From Bacteroidales bacterium (GTDB lineage: Bacteria > Bacteroidota > Bacteroidia > Bacteroidales > P3), in contig JAFROL010000001.1 in the NCBI GenBank assembly GCA_017429685.1, positions 1 to 64,000 on the forward strand: a stretch of 64,000 nucleotides of DNA, written 5' to 3'. The position numbers were made by a program, and so were the translations under genes. Below the pieces are notes generated by a model, which did no database searches, was not told the DNA's origin, and saw only the letters and a program-made list of their open reading frames with translations. Below, piece by piece: positions 63,101 through 64,000 of the stretch (position 1 is the first letter of the stretch; each line of letters begins with the position of its first letter).

Positions 63101-63494
63101 CGGACGCCACACCATTGCATTGAAAGTATGGAACATATTCAACTATTCCAACAGCAGCGAAATAGTGTTTTACGTCCACAGTGCCGATACCGCGACAACA
63201 CATTTCGACGTATCGCCCAATCCTGCCAGCGACCGAGTCTGCCTCCGGATGGAGCACAACTGCAAAGGCACCGTCAGCAGCGCAGTGCTCGAGGTCTTCG
63301 ATATGCAGGGACGCCCTGTGCGCAGCTGGACGCCATCCGTGTCGGCCGACAGCTATGTCGTGGGTCCCGTCGAATGGGATTTGCGTTCTTCAGGTGGCTC
63401 AAAAGTAAGCCCCGGAGTGTACATTGCACGCTTCACCATCACCACGCAGGACGGCGAACGACTAACCGGCAACGGGAAAATAATAGTGAAATAG
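60138..63494 (+). CDS. porU: Type IX secretion sortase PorU (C25 cysteine peptidase)
   Basis: A 1118-residue protein: signal peptide MTNFHKTLTVITLLSAINIAQAQ, N-terminal beta region, gingipain-like C25 protease domain with the catalytic His (NYIGHGSS, His640) and Cys (TSTCTFGRYDDP, Cys674), Ig-like domains, and a C-terminal T9SS sorting domain (FDVSPNPASDRV ... GVYIARFTITTQDGERL). PorU removes the C-terminal signal from T9SS cargo and attaches A-LPS; keeping its own sorting domain is known for PorU. The ATG at 60138 is chosen over an in-frame TTG at 60132. Followed 73 bp later by porV. Confidence 0.95.
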   Translation: MTNFHKTLTVITLLSAINIAQAQYAAHSVLAEGQWWKIGIADAGIYKVGAADIESLRGCTIADIALYGQQGGLLATSNSQWRPDDLAEIPIQVVDNNGNGTFDENDYVAFYASGPDRWEYKTDFNCFKHVTHPYSTYTYVFLTINTGNHKRIAASQPLTPTGATVTTCHSVTYHETDSYNTHKSGQIWVGERFAGGNNQQNISLTLPAAPVGTVKLRYALASISTASSSFKMSMNGITRDIYFNNGTPYKTGYEEFNSNGSSTLTISLTYNYSESMATGYLDYIEIDAETPMTLNGNATEMHTEPSEGAATSYKISGTNSQTRVWDVTRFDSIAEMDVTHSGSTLTFVGKADQWRTYIAFNANALRSPNSIASIANQDLHGADGAELVIVCHPSLSEQALQLASLHSINDNIDVLVVTQDQVFNEFSSGQKDPMAIRQMLRMMRQRAMNDNSIAAPRHLLLFGKGTYDNKNLKNNSLTTVVTYQTTTSFDDDGASMATDDIFTYLDDNEDVNSGATMDVSVGRIPAKNAADANHLVSKIEQYMMRSDLLSDNIRGDWRNCVALLADDADPSCGADTNFTSSSEYISRRITANYPQFTIDKIYADAYVQQSGADGSFYPDVNNALKRRMDYGCLLLNYIGHGSSQYIGTERYMMKNDIAGYANRSQLPFFVTSTCTFGRYDDPDETCGAEEFLLADGAGIACLAASRPISHIRDVNADIVLESLNPEHTIGEAIRTAKNRRTTTQALTLMGDPALRLSHPTHRVVVTSINGRTVDTLCGDTALVLSSVTVEGEIRDASGALVDDFDGVVFPEVYDRPKQSQTLANDNEGYEVGYTLQNSLLYKGRTSVSGGKFSYRFIVPRDVAYKFDKARLAHYAKSTTEDACGAYGNLWLGGFDESVAINETRPEIKLYMNDTTFRNGGITDANPTLLAMLYDEIGINAVGSGLGHDITAVVDGNPNNLLTLNDFYETDITDEHYGTIRYKMTGLEPGRHTIALKVWNIFNYSNSSEIVFYVHSADTATTHFDVSPNPASDRVCLRMEHNCKGTVSSAVLEVFDMQGRPVRSWTPSVSADSYVVGPVEWDLRSSGGSKVSPGVYIARFTITTQDGERLTGNGKIIVK

Positions 63495-63567
63495 CATCAC
63501 TTTTTTAATCCAGAATACAATATTTTACATAAAACGACGTTTCAAAGGAACTTTTTATAAAACAAAA

Positions 63568-64000
63568 ATGAAGAAAACCCTTTTGAAGAAAATCTTTGCT
63601 GCACTGACGGTGTTTTGTTTTGCAAATGCCGCACAGGCACAGTACAGCCAGTCTACCGGTCAGACAAACAACTACATACAGACAGGTATTCCTATCCTGC
63701 AGATCTCGCCCGACGCCATTGCCGGCGCTTTGGGCGACGCCGGTGCCGCCTACGAGCCCAACGGATACGCTTCGCACTGGAACAACGCCAAGATAGCATT
63801 CGCCTCCAAGGAAATGAGCATCACGACGACCTACACGCCGTGGCTGCGCAAACTGGACCCCGAAATGAACTTCCTCTACTTAGGAGCCTACAAGCGCATC
63901 AACAAACGTAGCGCCGTGGCAGCCTCGCTGACATACTTCACCCTGGGCAAAATCGAACATCGCGACGACCAGGGCAACAGTATGGGCACGTTCCGCCCCA
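63568..64000 (+). CDS. porV: Type IX secretion outer-membrane protein PorV, N-terminal part
   Basis: First 144 codons; the gene runs off the right edge. Signal peptide MKKTLLKKIFAALTVFCFANAAQAQ. Then YSQSTGQTNNYIQTGIPILQISPDAIAGALGDAGAAYEPNGYASHWNNAKIAF, the diagnostic PorV/LptO opening (a FadL-like barrel), and GAYKRINKRSAVAASLTYFTLG. PorV shuttles cargo from the translocon to PorU. Adjacent porU-porV order as in other Bacteroidota. Confidence 0.95.
   Translation, partial: MKKTLLKKIFAALTVFCFANAAQAQYSQSTGQTNNYIQTGIPILQISPDAIAGALGDAGAAYEPNGYASHWNNAKIAFASKEMSITTTYTPWLRKLDPEMNFLYLGAYKRINKRSAVAASLTYFTLGKIEHRDDQGNSMGTFRP

Overview
The window looks like a chromosomal segment from an anaerobic, asaccharolytic-leaning member of the Bacteroidales (phylum Bacteroidota). 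Supporting evidence: type IX secretion genes (gldJ-like, porP/sprF-like, porU, porV), TonB-dependent receptors and DUF4249 lipoproteins, a fused MurF-alanine racemase, Bacteroidota-type promoters (TTTG / TAnnTTTG) with little Shine-Dalgarno signal, and lysine 5,6-aminomutase subunits of the lysine-to-butyrate fermentation. No phage, integrase, transposase, plasmid or CRISPR gene was seen.

Layout. 0-0.75 kb: an ArsF/ArsG-like thiol/arsenical export pair with two matching operator-like palindromes upstream. 1.2-8.0 kb: forward genes, including a four-gene ATGA-overlapping operon (panD, a YbhN-like flippase, rfaE2, a beta-barrel protein), then trxB, a large putative porin and a DUF2147 protein. 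8.0-24.1 kb: mostly reverse genes: a barrel protein, trigger factor, a DUF4249 lipoprotein, a LacZ-like GH2 protein that has lost its catalytic residues, CoA-transferase B with KamE and KamD, a GH25 lysozyme, RNase G, a 29-residue basic protein, HU and a CPBP protease. 24.3 kb: tRNA-Arg(CCG) with an unusual elbow. 24.5-47 kb: luxS, mtnN, DUF1846, a histidine kinase, AtoE, TonB receptor/DUF4249, radA, a polyferredoxin, a SulP transporter, and a hemerythrin/LuxR pair. 47-64 kb: murF-alr, DUF2851, dnaJ, grpE, an OstA-like protein, a BtuB-like receptor, then the T9SS locus.

How genes fit together. KamDE need adenosylcobalamin, which fits the BtuB-like receptor; the CoA-transferase and AtoE fit production and movement of short-chain acids. 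LuxS and MtnN together detoxify S-adenosylhomocysteine. GldJ/PorP and PorU/PorV face away from each other across a 650-bp spacer and form part of the protein export machine.

Most striking non-gene signals. (1) The tetranucleotide CATG is almost absent: I found one copy in 64 kb by eye where about 250 would be expected, and codon choice before Met follows this. (2) Between 24.4 and 47.0 kb nearly every spacer holds tandem arrays of 7-, 8- and 10-nt units in a recurrent order, many touching or supplying stop codons; the 7-nt unit has also entered several coding sequences. (3) Two 97-bp near-perfect palindromes and one 53-bp palindrome are built from 11-bp units. (4) The GH2 protein appears to be a pseudoenzyme.
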